42,811 nucleotides of DNA from Streptomyces jumonjinensis (GCF_009600885.1 NZ_VCLA01000167.1:1-42811), one strand, 5' to 3'. Shown: positions 17,401 to 24,494, counted from the stretch's first letter. Numbers and translations: made by a program. Notes: generated by a model from the letters alone, not told the origin.

Positions 17401-17445
17401 CCAACCGAAGAAGCGGGGGACACAGTCGAGGAGGCACGCAGTTGA
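14431..17445 (+). CDS. cvnA: Conservon sensor kinase-like protein CvnA
   Basis: A 1004-residue sensor of the Streptomyces conservon type. One membrane helix (LVIGVAVVSLVVIGAGAPGML, about 38-58) and a second (ALVGGLVLLSIGISAAVA) near residue 370 enclose a ~310-residue extracellular nitrate/nitrite-sensor-like helical domain. HAMP and coiled-coil follow, then FKLDHMATVMRRHSENLLVL in place of a classic H-box and a HATPase domain (LLENATSFSPPD, VQDAGIGMT, GLGLRVAGLLAARHG). The last ~330 residues are Ala/Asp/Glu-rich and repetitive. GTG at 14431 is preferred to TTG at 14419. Its stop overlaps cvnB as TTGA. Known conservons couple such a kinase-like membrane protein to a small GTPase at the membrane. 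Confidence 0.93.
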   Translation: MQKKRPQAPQVPETYPAQGPSPVPVPVAGGRAKRVRNRLVIGVAVVSLVVIGAGAPGMLAHSRELSESQRLVTLAELNRQAVTLAHSLSDERDEVTAYIAAGRDGQSGAKKDRRELTEARSARVDRQIDEIRGSLPGDRAELRRELAAVPSLRRAALTGKGSAMDAHRAYSDVVASLHALADELADKTPPRAPGATRATRATAELSLAVEQASAARGLLLAALAVPVPPAEQTHDQVTGLPVEEESEEGKAAAETRDTLSAAAQQARVRELAALADFDQAAGKEARDSLAATVTGGEVKSAEGYLARLTDQPALSEDELGTGPEKLEAALTARIEQMRGVESSLASERINALEALRDDDVTALELQFALVGGLVLLSIGISAAVARTLTRPLAVLRIGAARLAGAPESGEPVGFTGRNDEFAQVVRSLNTLQGRVRELALRAETLESERAEATGSRDTLAAKLSAARAELRENTAGLTAELDRLRHTVDHTFVNLSLRTLGLVERQLGVIERLEEREQDPERLATLFKLDHMATVMRRHSENLLVLAGAEHGHGHVGPVPLVDVLRAAVSEIERYERVVIQSLPPHAQVAGFAADDLSHLIAELLENATSFSPPDAQVELSGWLLENGEVMLSVQDAGIGMTAGRLEELNARLEDPQAYEAAPAARDAEGLGLRVAGLLAARHGVRVQLREQKQGGVAAVVVLPQGLLPKEQPADGGHSMSDSSTQVQLPGSVAEVNSNALPSSPRQPLPARENAALVPDGASDEPAGSADPLVAAAEAAVHAAEAEAEAADASQADASEADEQAADVSEAHEQTADAPAAGTAAGTDTGTAAGIDAGIDAGIDEPTFEMRLPEPPLPERARREPASSDTHDAHAAHDAHAAPGVPDAPDPSGATEHHTTAGHRPEEESARAGEPERAARSEPAAGAAPVWDRVTDKGLPKRTPKVVKPAAAPGERSGSIDADALRRRLGGFQRAAEKGRAEAEAEIARTPTEEAGDTVEEARS

Positions 17446-17921
17446 CCGCGACCGGCACGTTCGGCCTGAGCAGTGAGGCCCGCAATCTGCACTGGTTGCT
17501 GAGCAATCTGGTCGAGGAGGTGCCTGGCCTGCGCTCGGTCGCCGTCGTCTCGTCCGATGGACTGCTGCTGCTGTCCTCCGACCCGGCTCAGAACATCGCC
17601 CCGGCCAGCACCCCTCAGGAGGGGCCCAAGGGCTCCAGCGCCGATCTCGCCACCATCGTCTCGGGCATCGGCAGCCTCACCATAGGCGCCGCCCGGCTGA
17701 TGGACGGCGGCGGCGTCAAACAGACGATGGTCGCGATGGAGGACGCCTGCGTGTTCATCATGTCGATCAGCGACGGCTCGCTCCTCGGAGTGCAGGCCCA
17801 GGCGGACTGCGACATGTCCGTCGTCGCGTACCACATGGGACTGTTCGTGGGCCGCGCCGGCCATGTGCTCACCCCCGAACTCCGCAGCGAGCTGCGCCAG
17901 TCGCTGGAGGGCGCGCAGTGA
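17442..17921 (+). CDS. cvnB: Conservon roadblock/LC7 protein CvnB
   Basis: A 159-residue roadblock/LC7-domain protein (NLHWLLSNLVEEVPGLRSVAVVSSDGLLLLSSD through the C-terminal dimerisation helices near YHMGLFVGRAGHVLTPELR). These small alpha/beta proteins dimerise and act as GTPase regulators. The TTG start at 17442 is supported by GAGGAGG seven bases before it and by the TTGA overlap with the CvnA stop. It probably works with the CvnD GTPase encoded two genes on, bridging it to the membrane kinase CvnA. Confidence 0.93.
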   Translation: MTATGTFGLSSEARNLHWLLSNLVEEVPGLRSVAVVSSDGLLLLSSDPAQNIAPASTPQEGPKGSSADLATIVSGIGSLTIGAARLMDGGGVKQTMVAMEDACVFIMSISDGSLLGVQAQADCDMSVVAYHMGLFVGRAGHVLTPELRSELRQSLEGAQ

Positions 17922-18352
17922 CCCCCGAACCGATCCCCCCGAACTCCAACTCCACCACCCCCGCCGGGCTGCCGGTGCGCGGCGAGAACCGCCGCCCCGC
18001 CCGGGTGCGTCCGTACTCGCTCACCGGCGGGCGTACCCGCTTCGGGCATGTGCTGCTGGTGGAGACCTTCGTCGCGGCGCTGGAGGCCCCTGCCGAGCGC
18101 AGAGAGCTGCCCCAGGGTGATCTCTCCAGCCGGGTCATGCCCGAGTTGCGGGCGATCGTGGAGCTGTGCCGCAGAATGCGTACGGTCGCCGAGATCTCGG
18201 CGATCCTCAAGATGCCACTGGGCGTCGTCAGGGTGCTGCTCAGCGACCTCGCCGACCAGGGAAAGATCCGTGTATACGGCACCGGGCACGCCCCGGGACG
18301 CCCCGAACGCGCACTGCTGGAAAGGGTGCTGAGTGGACTCCGCCGCCTCTGA
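17918..18352 (+). CDS. cvnC: Conservon DUF742 protein CvnC
   Basis: A 144-residue DUF742 protein. The N-terminal half has the family's VRPYSLTGGRT motif and the C-terminal half a winged-helix-like segment (LCRRMRTVAEISAILKMPLGVVRVLLSDLADQGKIRV). GTG at 17918 overlaps the CvnB stop as GTGA. In conservons this protein is thought to be a linker or regulator in the CvnA-D complex; DNA binding has not been assumed here. The 3' end overlaps cvnD by 20 bases, continuing the coupled operon. Confidence 0.93.
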   Translation: MTPEPIPPNSNSTTPAGLPVRGENRRPARVRPYSLTGGRTRFGHVLLVETFVAALEAPAERRELPQGDLSSRVMPELRAIVELCRRMRTVAEISAILKMPLGVVRVLLSDLADQGKIRVYGTGHAPGRPERALLERVLSGLRRL

Positions 18353-19070
18353 CACGCTCGCCTCTGACATGTCCGCCTCCGATCAGTCGGCCGCCGACCG
18401 GTCGACCTCCGACCGGTCGACCTCCGATCGGTCGGCCGCCGACCGATCCCGGCGGGATCTGCCCGAACAGAGGCACAGCCCCGCCGATGAGGGACTGCGG
18501 GCCTGGCAGCTGGATCACACCCGGGCCCCCACCGCCGCCAAGGTCGTGGTCGCGGGCGGCTTCGGCGTGGGGAAGACGACCTTCGTCGGCTCGGTCTCGG
18601 AGATCACCCCGCTCCAGACCGAGGCGCTGATGACCCAGGCGAGCGAGGAGACCGACGATCTCTCCTCGACGCCCGAGAAGCTCACCACGACCGTGGCCAT
18701 GGACTTCGGCCGGATCACGCTCGACGAGGATCTGGTGCTGTACGTCTTCGGCACGCCGGGACAGCAGCGCTTCTGGTTCATGTGGGACGACCTGGCGCGC
18801 GGCGCGATCGGGGCCGTCGTGCTCGCCGACACCCGGCGGCTGTCGGACTGCTTCCCCGCGCTCGACTACTTCGAGAGCAGCGGGCTGCCGTATGTCGTCG
18901 CCGTCAACCACTTCGACGGATCGGAGCTCTTCGAGACGGAGGACGTGCGGGAGGCCTTGACCATACCGGCGCATGTGCCCATCGTGATCATGGACGCGCG
19001 CAAGCGGATCACTGTGGTCGAGTCACTGCTCGAACTGGTGGCCCACGCGCTCGAAGCCACCCCCGAATAG
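18333..19070 (+). CDS. cvnD: Conservon small GTPase CvnD
   Basis: A 245-residue ATP/GTP-binding protein of the MglA/Ras-like conservon family. It has P-loop GGFGVGKTTF (Gly75-Thr82 core), a switch-II-like FGTPGQQRF, and NHFDG as the guanine-specificity motif, with DARKR near the end. The first ~42 residues are an unusual Ser/Asp-rich array of five-residue repeats (SDRST, SAADR) encoded by near-identical 15-base units, which may vary in number. GTG at 18333 lies inside the end of cvnC, so the protein is coupled to it. GTP binding is probably modulated by CvnB, with CvnA providing membrane input. Confidence 0.92.
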   Translation: MDSAASDTLASDMSASDQSAADRSTSDRSTSDRSAADRSRRDLPEQRHSPADEGLRAWQLDHTRAPTAAKVVVAGGFGVGKTTFVGSVSEITPLQTEALMTQASEETDDLSSTPEKLTTTVAMDFGRITLDEDLVLYVFGTPGQQRFWFMWDDLARGAIGAVVLADTRRLSDCFPALDYFESSGLPYVVAVNHFDGSELFETEDVREALTIPAHVPIVIMDARKRITVVESLLELVAHALEATPE

Positions 19071-19120
19071 CCGCCCCCCACGGTCCCCAACGCTTCGTCC
19101 AGACGAAAGAGACTCCCCGG

Positions 19121-20386
19121 ATGCGGAAGATACTCATTGTCGGAGCCGGTCAATCCGGTCTTCAGCTCGCCCTCGGCCTCCAGTCGAAGGGCTACGAGGT
19201 CACCCTGATGTCCAACCGCACGGCTGACGAGATCCGCACCGGGCGGGTCATGTCGACGCAGTGCATGTTCCACACCGCCCTCCAGCACGAGCGCGACCTC
19301 GGCATCAACTTCTGGGAGTCCCAGGCGCCGAGGATCGAGGGCGTCGGGGTCTCCGTCGCCGCGCCCGACGCGAGCAGGGCGATCGACTGGGTCGGCAAGC
19401 TGGACGGCTACGCCCAGTCCGTCGACCAGCGGGTGAAGATGGCCGGCTGGATGGAGACCTTCGCCCAGCGCGGCGGACAGCTCGTCATCCACGGCGCGGC
19501 CGTCGGCGACCTGGACTACTTCTCGCGCACCTACGACCTGGTCATGGTCTCGGCGGGCAAGGGCGAACTGGTCTCCATGTTCGCCCGGGACGCCGCCCGC
19601 TCCCCGTACGACGCCCCGCAGCGCGCGCTCGCGGTCGCCTATGTGCACGGCCTCGGGCCGCGCCCGGAGCACCCCGAGTTCGACGCGGTCCGCTGCAATC
19701 TGGTCCCCGGCGTCGGCGAGCTCTTCGTCATGCCGACCTTCACCAACTCCGGCCGCGCGGACATCCTCTTCTGGGAGGGCGTCCCCGGCGGTCCCCTGGA
19801 CGCCTTCCAGGGGATCAAGGACCCCCAGGAGCATCTCGCGCTCACTCTGGAGCTGCTGAAGCGTTTCCTCCCCTGGGAGTACGACCGGACCGCCAAGGTC
19901 GAGCTGACCGACGCGGGCGGCACCCTGGCCGGGCGGTACGCCCCGACCGTGCGCAAGCCCATCGGCCGGCTGCCCAGCGGCGGGCTGGTCCTCGGGGTCG
20001 CCGATGTGGTCGTCGCCAACGACCCGATCACCGGCCAGGGCTCGAACTCCGCCTCCAAGTGCGCGGCCTCGTATCTCGCCTCGATCGAGGCGCACGGGGA
20101 CAAGCCGTTCGACGGGGAGTGGATGCAGTCGGCCTTCGACCGCTACTGGGAGACGGCCCAGCACGTCACCAAGTGGACCAACGCGATGCTCGCGCCGCCG
20201 CCGGGGCATGTGCTGAACGTGCTGGGCGCGGCGGGACAGCTCCAGCCGGTGGCGGATCGTTTCGCCAATGGTTTCAACGACCCCTCGGACTTCGAGAACT
20301 TCTTCTACGACCCTGAGCTCGCCGACGCCTATCTCGCCGAGGTGAGCGCCGCGTCCGGGCCCTCGGAGGACTCCCCGGCCTCCTGA
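19121..20386 (+). CDS. StyA-like styrene/indole monooxygenase-family flavoprotein
   Basis: A 421-residue group E flavin monooxygenase. Gly8-x-Gly10-x-x-Gly13 in IVGAGQSG binds FAD; the StyA-like stretches VMSTQCMFHTALQHE, WMETFAQRGGQ, VMVSAGKGELVSMF and a second FAD site in GVADVVVANDPITGQGSN are visible. Such enzymes epoxidise styrene or indole-like alkenes using FADH2 from a separate reductase; no StyB-type reductase is encoded in this window. It follows cvnD by 50 bases on the same strand and is probably the fifth gene of the conservon operon; conservons elsewhere can carry an oxidising enzyme such as a P450. Its last 58 bases overlap the convergent NlpC/P60 gene. The substrate is unknown. 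Confidence 0.88.
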   Translation: MRKILIVGAGQSGLQLALGLQSKGYEVTLMSNRTADEIRTGRVMSTQCMFHTALQHERDLGINFWESQAPRIEGVGVSVAAPDASRAIDWVGKLDGYAQSVDQRVKMAGWMETFAQRGGQLVIHGAAVGDLDYFSRTYDLVMVSAGKGELVSMFARDAARSPYDAPQRALAVAYVHGLGPRPEHPEFDAVRCNLVPGVGELFVMPTFTNSGRADILFWEGVPGGPLDAFQGIKDPQEHLALTLELLKRFLPWEYDRTAKVELTDAGGTLAGRYAPTVRKPIGRLPSGGLVLGVADVVVANDPITGQGSNSASKCAASYLASIEAHGDKPFDGEWMQSAFDRYWETAQHVTKWTNAMLAPPPGHVLNVLGAAGQLQPVADRFANGFNDPSDFENFFYDPELADAYLAEVSAASGPSEDSPAS

Positions 20387-21642
20387 TCGCCCGGCTCCGC
20401 CGCTCGTGACCAGCCGGCGTCCGAACCCGCCGTGGCCCCTTCGGGGAGCTGCGGCGGGATATAGCCGTCCGCGCGCAGCGGGCTGCTCTCCGGGTCCGGG
20501 CGGACCGCGCCGAGCAGGGGATTGGCCGCGATGGGGGAGACCTTGACGGTGGTCCCCGGGCGCGGGGCCTGCACCACCATCCCGCCGCCCAGATAGATCG
20601 CCACATGGGTGGCCCCGGGGAAGTACACGACCAGATCGCCCGGCCGCAGTGAGCGCAGCGGCACCCTCGGCAGCTGCGCCCACTGCTCCTGGCTGGTGCG
20701 CGGGATCGCCCGGCCGGCCGCCGCCCACGCCTGGGAGGTCAGCCCCGAGCAGTCGTAGGAACCCGGCCCCTCCGCGCCCCAGAGATACGGCTTGCCGATC
20801 TGCTCCACCGCGTACCGCAGGGCCGTCGCGCCCTGCGCGGTCGGGGTCCGCTCGCCGGCGGGGGCTCCGTGCGCGATCACGCTGTCGCGTACTCCGGGCG
20901 AGGTCAGCGCCGCGATCTGGGCGGGGGTGAGCGACGCGAGCAGCTCCTCGACGGCCTTGAGCCGCTCGGTGGCGGCATCCCGCGCCCGCCGCTGTCCGGC
21001 GGCGAGCGACTGCTCCCGGTCGAGGGCTTTGCGGGAGGCGCGCGCCAGGTCTGTGGCGTGGTGGGTGTCCTTCTTCAGCCGGGCCGTGGTGGAGAGCCGG
21101 TGGGCCGCCGCGCGCTCCATGAGACGGCCTTCGTCCAGCGCCCGCCGGGGGTCGGGGGAGAGCAGCAGCCGCAGCAGGGAGGAGAGCTCGGAGTGGCCCC
21201 GGTACTGCTCGCGCGCGAGCTGCCCGGCCGCCGCCCGGCTCTCGTCGAGCGCGCCCCGCGCCCGGGTCAGCTCCCGGCCGAGCCGCGCGGTCTCGGCACG
21301 CTGGGCCGTGAGGCGGCGCTCGGCGGCGAGATGGGTCTCGCCCGCGTCCTCGGCCTGGCGGTAGAGGGTGCGCAGCCGGGTGAGAGCTTCGACGACGGTG
21401 GTGCCGGCACCGGCACCGGCACCGGTCCCGTACGGCCCGGTCCCGTACGGGACGGACGGCGCGGCACCGCTCTCCGCCGCCGTGTCCTCGCGGTCGAGGA
21501 GGGCCGCCATCCGCCCCACCGGCGCCAGCGCGAGCCCATGTGCCGCTGCTGGGGCCGTCCCCGCGCTGCCCGGCACGGCTGCCATCACCGTGACCGTCAC
21601 CAGCGCCGCCGTACACACCGTACGCGGCAGTGCGCCTGACAC
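20329..21642 (-). CDS. Secreted NlpC/P60 peptidoglycan endopeptidase with coiled-coil
   Basis: A 437-residue secreted cell-wall hydrolase. A signal peptide (TVCTAALVTVTVMAAVPGSAG) is followed by a long coiled coil (about 80-240) and an NlpC/P60 domain (about 268-385) with catalytic Cys in YDCSGLTSQAW and His in GATHVAIYLGGG, as in RipA/CwlO-like DL-endopeptidases. Beyond it is a ~50-residue acidic, disordered tail. GTG at 21642 has a good GGAGGTGAT site before it. The gene runs 58 bases into the 3' end of the monooxygenase gene on the other strand, so the C-terminal tail is encoded in the overlap; a shorter ancestor extended by stop loss is possible. Confidence 0.93.
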   Translation of the reverse strand: MSGALPRTVCTAALVTVTVMAAVPGSAGTAPAAAHGLALAPVGRMAALLDREDTAAESGAAPSVPYGTGPYGTGAGAGAGTTVVEALTRLRTLYRQAEDAGETHLAAERRLTAQRAETARLGRELTRARGALDESRAAAGQLAREQYRGHSELSSLLRLLLSPDPRRALDEGRLMERAAAHRLSTTARLKKDTHHATDLARASRKALDREQSLAAGQRRARDAATERLKAVEELLASLTPAQIAALTSPGVRDSVIAHGAPAGERTPTAQGATALRYAVEQIGKPYLWGAEGPGSYDCSGLTSQAWAAAGRAIPRTSQEQWAQLPRVPLRSLRPGDLVVYFPGATHVAIYLGGGMVVQAPRPGTTVKVSPIAANPLLGAVRPDPESSPLRADGYIPPQLPEGATAGSDAGWSRAAEPGDQEAGESSEGPDAALTSAR

Positions 21643-21761
21643 CTCATCACCTCCGGCCGGACGGCGGCCCGTCCGGCCGGGCCGCCCCTCGCGCAGATCG
21701 TGAGGGTGCGCGACCCGGGCCGCCCCCTGGGTGGCCGAAACGGCGCAATAAAGTCACCCAT

Positions 21762-21777
21762 GCCGGGAGAGCCCGGC
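21762..21777 (-). terminator. Hairpin after the small gene
   Basis: GCCGGG-AGAG-CCCGGC, a 6-bp stem just beyond the stop of the 94-residue gene. It is followed on the minus strand by a T-richer stretch (GACTTTATTGC). Confidence 0.45.
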
Positions 21778-21780
21778 GGG

Positions 21781-22065
21781 CTACGGCGTGTCGGCTCGCC
21801 CTCCCGGCTTCGACCACGGCCACTTCAGCTCGCGGCGCTCCCGGCCCTCGGAGACGTAGACGTACTTCCAGCCGCGCTGGAGATGGAGCCGCTTGGTGTG
21901 GCCGTGGGGCTCGCGCCGATAGGCATGGACGGTGGGCGGAGCGCCGTCGTCGCCCGGCACGGGGATCTCGTACCACTTCGGCGGATGCCCGGTGGGCCCG
22001 ACGAGCACGGGCAGTACCTGTCCGTCCAGCGGGCCGCCGGTGAAGGGGGTGTTCTCGCTTCTCAC
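21781..22065 (-). CDS. Small conserved-looking hypothetical protein, 94 residues
   Basis: I do not recognise a named family. The protein begins RSENTPFTGGPLDGQVLPVL, has a central PPKWYEIPVPG and YRREPHG, and ends in a basic, tryptophan-rich segment (GWKYVYVSEGRERRELKWPW). It has no membrane helix or signal peptide and looks like a compact beta-rich cytoplasmic protein. The start is GTG at 22065; the frame stays open upstream but there it runs through non-coding repeat DNA. No clear ribosome-binding site is visible. It shares strand with the NlpC/P60 gene 138 bases downstream, but a hairpin separates them. Confidence 0.7.
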   Translation of the reverse strand: MRSENTPFTGGPLDGQVLPVLVGPTGHPPKWYEIPVPGDDGAPPTVHAYRREPHGHTKRLHLQRGWKYVYVSEGRERRELKWPWSKPGGRADTP

Positions 22066-22180
22066 ACAGGCCAGTGTCACCCAGCCCGCACGGTGCGGCA
22101 GCCGCCTGACTGCGGGAGGGGGCCGGGTGGCCCGGCATCCGGGATGGGCGAGCGTTCGATTCTCATGGGAGTGGTCCGTG

Positions 22181-22475
22181 CTCCCCAGCGACTGGGCCCG
22201 CTTCGTACGGCCGGGATCGGCGGCGGGCGGTTTCGACCTGCATGGGAGGGGGCCGCGCAGGGGTGGTGCCGGGACGTAAAGCGTGATTGTGGCGCGAAGG
22301 AGGCCCGCCATCAGACAAGAGCTGGAAACGCGCCCGTAAATCATGAGTCCCGGCACCACCCCGGAGCGGACCCCGGTCCCAGCACACCGCGCCCAGCCCC
22401 ACCCCGAAGCCCCCGGAGCGGACCCCGGACCCCAGCACACCGCACCCAGCCCACACCGCACCCAGCCTAAGGAAC
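22181..22475 (+). repeat. Dispersed repeat, copy B (103-bp TIR-bounded core 22260-22362)
   Basis: The core starts GGGGTGGTGCCGGGAC (22260-22275) and ends with the reverse complement (22347-22362). It matches copy A at 3257-3360 read on the other strand, including the internal TGGCG/CGCCA hairpin with AAGGAGG in the loop. The shared CTCCCCAGCGACTGGGCC at 22181-22198 and the CCGGAGCGGACC/CAGCACACCGC tandem units at about 22361-22475 extend the homology to nearly 300 bases, with indels. The two copies are inverted and about 19 kb apart. Confidence 0.7.
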
Positions 22476-22524
22476 GTCGCTGCGCCTTCCGGTGAATCCG
22501 GCGCGGTGGACAGGCGGTGGGACT

Positions 22525-22550
22525 GTCGGGAGCGGGATCGAACCACCGAC
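22525..22550 (-). other. tRNA T-arm-like sequence, possible attachment-site scar
   Basis: On the minus strand GGTGG-TTCGATC-CCGCT folds as a T-arm (two G-U pairs), followed by a 7-base CCCGACA like the 3' side of an acceptor stem. No 5' half, anticodon arm or CCA follows, so this is not a tRNA gene. It lies 38 bases from a gene with foreign codon use, where integrating elements often leave a tRNA 3' end. The same bases can also form a simple hairpin (TGTCGG/CCGACA). Confidence 0.3.
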
Positions 22551-22587
22551 AAGGGTGCACGATCGGTTTCATCACGCCAGGGATGTC

Positions 22588-23766
22588 TTACGTGGTCAGA
22601 CCCGTGCGTTTCGCCATGACCAAGAGGTCCGGCCTGGCACGCTGATGCAAAACGAAGAGGACCCTCAGGACTTCTCGGCTCATAGGATGAATCTCCGCCA
22701 TCTGTGGAGAAATCGCGAATGCTTCCTTGAGTGCCGCCTCTGCACCGGTAAGGTCATTTATGGCTAGATGGGCCCGAGCCCTGTCGATATGAAAGCGGCC
22801 GACCCTGCCGCGCGCTAGACCGACAGGCATCTTCTTGACCATGGGTGTAGCCATCTCCACGGCCTTGCCGGGTTGTTTCATCTCTACATGGGCGGCCAGC
22901 TCATATAGTGCCGTGTTACCAGGGCCAAATGTCAGATTGTGCAGGAGCATGTCTTGGGGCATCTGCTCTGCCAGAACCTTAGCCCCACGCAAATGCGCTT
23001 GAGTGGCATTCTTGTCCTTGTGTCTGGATGCAAGAACGACGCCACGAAGATGGAGTGCGCCAAGTACCACCACAGCTTCGCACCCCATAGGCTGTGCGCG
23101 CTCGTACTGGCTGATGGCCCGGTCGACGATAGCCAGACCGTCAGCGTATGCCCCCGCGCTCTGATGTGTTCCCGCCTCATTCCATGAGGCGGCAGCCTCT
23201 GCTCCCGGATTCCATGTCCGTACTGCGGCCCACTGCTGGCGAGACACGATCATGTCCGCCAGGTCCGGTTCTGCGAAGCGGTGGGCCACCGTGTATGCGC
23301 ACCCGTACAGGTCCGCGACTTGTCCCCACGCGACAGCGTCGCCTCCCGAATCCATAGCCGTTGCCGTCGCCTGCCCCAACAGCTTGGGAAGCTTGTTGAG
23401 AAGCTCTAGATATCGCGTGCCTGCGCGCAACTCAGCTGCTTCTCTGAGTCCCGCCGCGAGTTCATCAGGGGAGGGGGTGGCTTCTGAGGGAAGAGTGTGC
23501 CTTCGAACTGCCCCGCGCAAGTCGGTAATCAGATCGGATTGTTCAGATGGATCAGAGAAGGGTGCGCCGTGGACACGTGCCGTAGTAACGCGCAACGCTT
23601 TAGCCGCTGACGCAACTATCGGGGGTGTGGCAGGCCGGAGGCCGGTCTCAATCTTGCTCAGGTACGAGACGGTGATACCCATCTCCTGTGAGAGCCGGGC
23701 CTGACCGACCCCTCTTGCTTTCCGTAGAACCGCGATGTTCTCCCCTGCTGTGGGCTTCTTCTCCAT
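22588..23766 (-). CDS. XRE-family regulator with TPR-like C-terminal domain, probably acquired
   Basis: A 392-residue protein. Residues ~9-62 form a helix-turn-helix of the Cro/XRE type (VGQARLSQEMGITVSYLSKIETG). The remaining ~300 residues are helical with TPR-like periodicity (AYADGLAIVDRAISQYERA, ALHLRGVVLASRHKDK, HIDRARAHLAINDLTGAEAALKEAF). Such regulators often sense a peptide or metabolite through the TPR part and are common in biosynthetic clusters and integrative elements. Its DNA is visibly less GC-rich than its neighbours and uses codons rare in Streptomyces (CTA, ATA, AGA, AAA, GCA). Start ATG at 23766 follows GGAAGGG. A T-arm-like sequence beyond its stop and a large palindrome upstream support recent acquisition. 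Confidence 0.88.
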   Translation of the reverse strand: MEKKPTAGENIAVLRKARGVGQARLSQEMGITVSYLSKIETGLRPATPPIVASAAKALRVTTARVHGAPFSDPSEQSDLITDLRGAVRRHTLPSEATPSPDELAAGLREAAELRAGTRYLELLNKLPKLLGQATATAMDSGGDAVAWGQVADLYGCAYTVAHRFAEPDLADMIVSRQQWAAVRTWNPGAEAAASWNEAGTHQSAGAYADGLAIVDRAISQYERAQPMGCEAVVVLGALHLRGVVLASRHKDKNATQAHLRGAKVLAEQMPQDMLLHNLTFGPGNTALYELAAHVEMKQPGKAVEMATPMVKKMPVGLARGRVGRFHIDRARAHLAINDLTGAEAALKEAFAISPQMAEIHPMSREVLRVLFVLHQRARPDLLVMAKRTGLTT

Positions 23767-23857
23767 AGCGTCACCCTTCCACGCTCAGGGCATGACCACA
23801 CCGCAACTGGTCGGAGGCCAAGCAGCGTTGTGCAAGTTCTGTGTCCTGGGCCGCCGA

Positions 23858-23891
23858 CCCGGGCGGTACCGGGTACCCGGTACCGCCCGGG
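23858..23891. promoter_or_regulatory. 34-bp perfect palindrome in a divergent intergenic region
   Basis: Each 17-base arm reads CCCGGGCGGTACCGGGT, followed directly by its reverse complement with no spacer; two GGTACC sites lie inside, flanking the central GGGTACCC. It sits between the divergent XRE regulator (start 23766) and DinB-like gene (start 23950), so an operator is the natural guess. With no loop it could also extrude a cruciform or be a recombination site. Confidence 0.6.
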
Positions 23892-23949
23892 GAGTGGTCC
23901 CGTCGTCGTCCCGGCATGATCGGCCGGGGGCGGGGGGAGGGCTGCGTAC

Positions 23950-24477
23950 ATGGTCACGCTGCCCGATGGACGCCTCGTCCCGCCCCCGCACTCCGATGAA
24001 CGCACCCAGCTCGAATCCTGGCTGGACTTCCACCGCGAGACCCTGGCGCTCAAATGCTCCGGACTCGACGACCGGCAGCTCCGTGAGACCTCCGTGGAGC
24101 CGTCGCCCCTGACGCTGCTGGGGCTGCTCCAGCACATGACCCATGTCGAACGGAACTGGTTCCAGATCGTCCTCGCCGGCCGTGACATCCCGCCGGTGTA
24201 CACACCTGAGCAGCGCGGCGGCTTTCTGCTCGACGCGGACCGGGACTCCGGCCAGGTCATCGCCGACTGGCGGGCGGAGGTGGCCCGCGCCCGCGAGGCG
24301 ACCGCCGCCGCCTCGCTGGACGACTGCGGCAAGCTCACCGAGGCGCAGGCCCGGTTCGCCGGTGAGTCGACGGCGTCGCTCCGCTGGATCCTGGTGCACA
24401 TGATCGAGGAGTACGCGCGCCACAACGGCCACGCGGATCTGATCAGGGAGCGGATCGACGGCGTCACCGGCATGTGA
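23950..24477 (+). CDS. DinB/DUF664-family metal-binding protein
   Basis: A 175-residue four-helix-bundle protein of the DinB/YfiT superfamily. The candidate metal-binding histidines are in LLQHMTHVERNW (His62/His65) and near the C-terminus in ARHNGHADLIRE (His158/His161), the expected arrangement. In actinobacteria related proteins act as mycothiol-dependent transferases, so a thiol-transfer or detoxification role is possible but unproven. ATG at 23950 follows GGGGGGAGGG. It is divergent from the XRE regulator across a 34-bp palindrome, and only 17 bases separate its stop from the convergent TetR stop. Confidence 0.85.
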   Translation: MVTLPDGRLVPPPHSDERTQLESWLDFHRETLALKCSGLDDRQLRETSVEPSPLTLLGLLQHMTHVERNWFQIVLAGRDIPPVYTPEQRGGFLLDADRDSGQVIADWRAEVARAREATAAASLDDCGKLTEAQARFAGESTASLRWILVHMIEEYARHNGHADLIRERIDGVTGM

Positions 24478-24494
24478 CACCGGGCGCACCGCTC

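Larger units (their letters stand above)
22066..22587. other. Non-coding region with repeat copy B and possible tRNA-derived scar
   Basis: About 520 bases without a supported gene. It holds repeat copy B (22181-22475), then two tandem ~52-base CCGGAGCGGACCCCGG/CACACCGC units, then a T-arm-like sequence at 22525-22550 next to the end of the foreign-looking XRE gene. The small frame beginning MSPGTTPERT inside it also has a counterpart start in copy A, but the frames diverge quickly. Confidence 0.55.

Noticed and set aside
22150..22165. Second T-arm-like sequence (GAGCGTTCGATTCTC)
   Set aside because: The stem pairs over only three bases and nothing around it forms the rest of a tRNA.
22525..22550. 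A tRNA gene on the minus strand
   Set aside because: Only a T-arm and part of an acceptor stem can be folded; no D or anticodon arm and no CCA, so at most a fragment.
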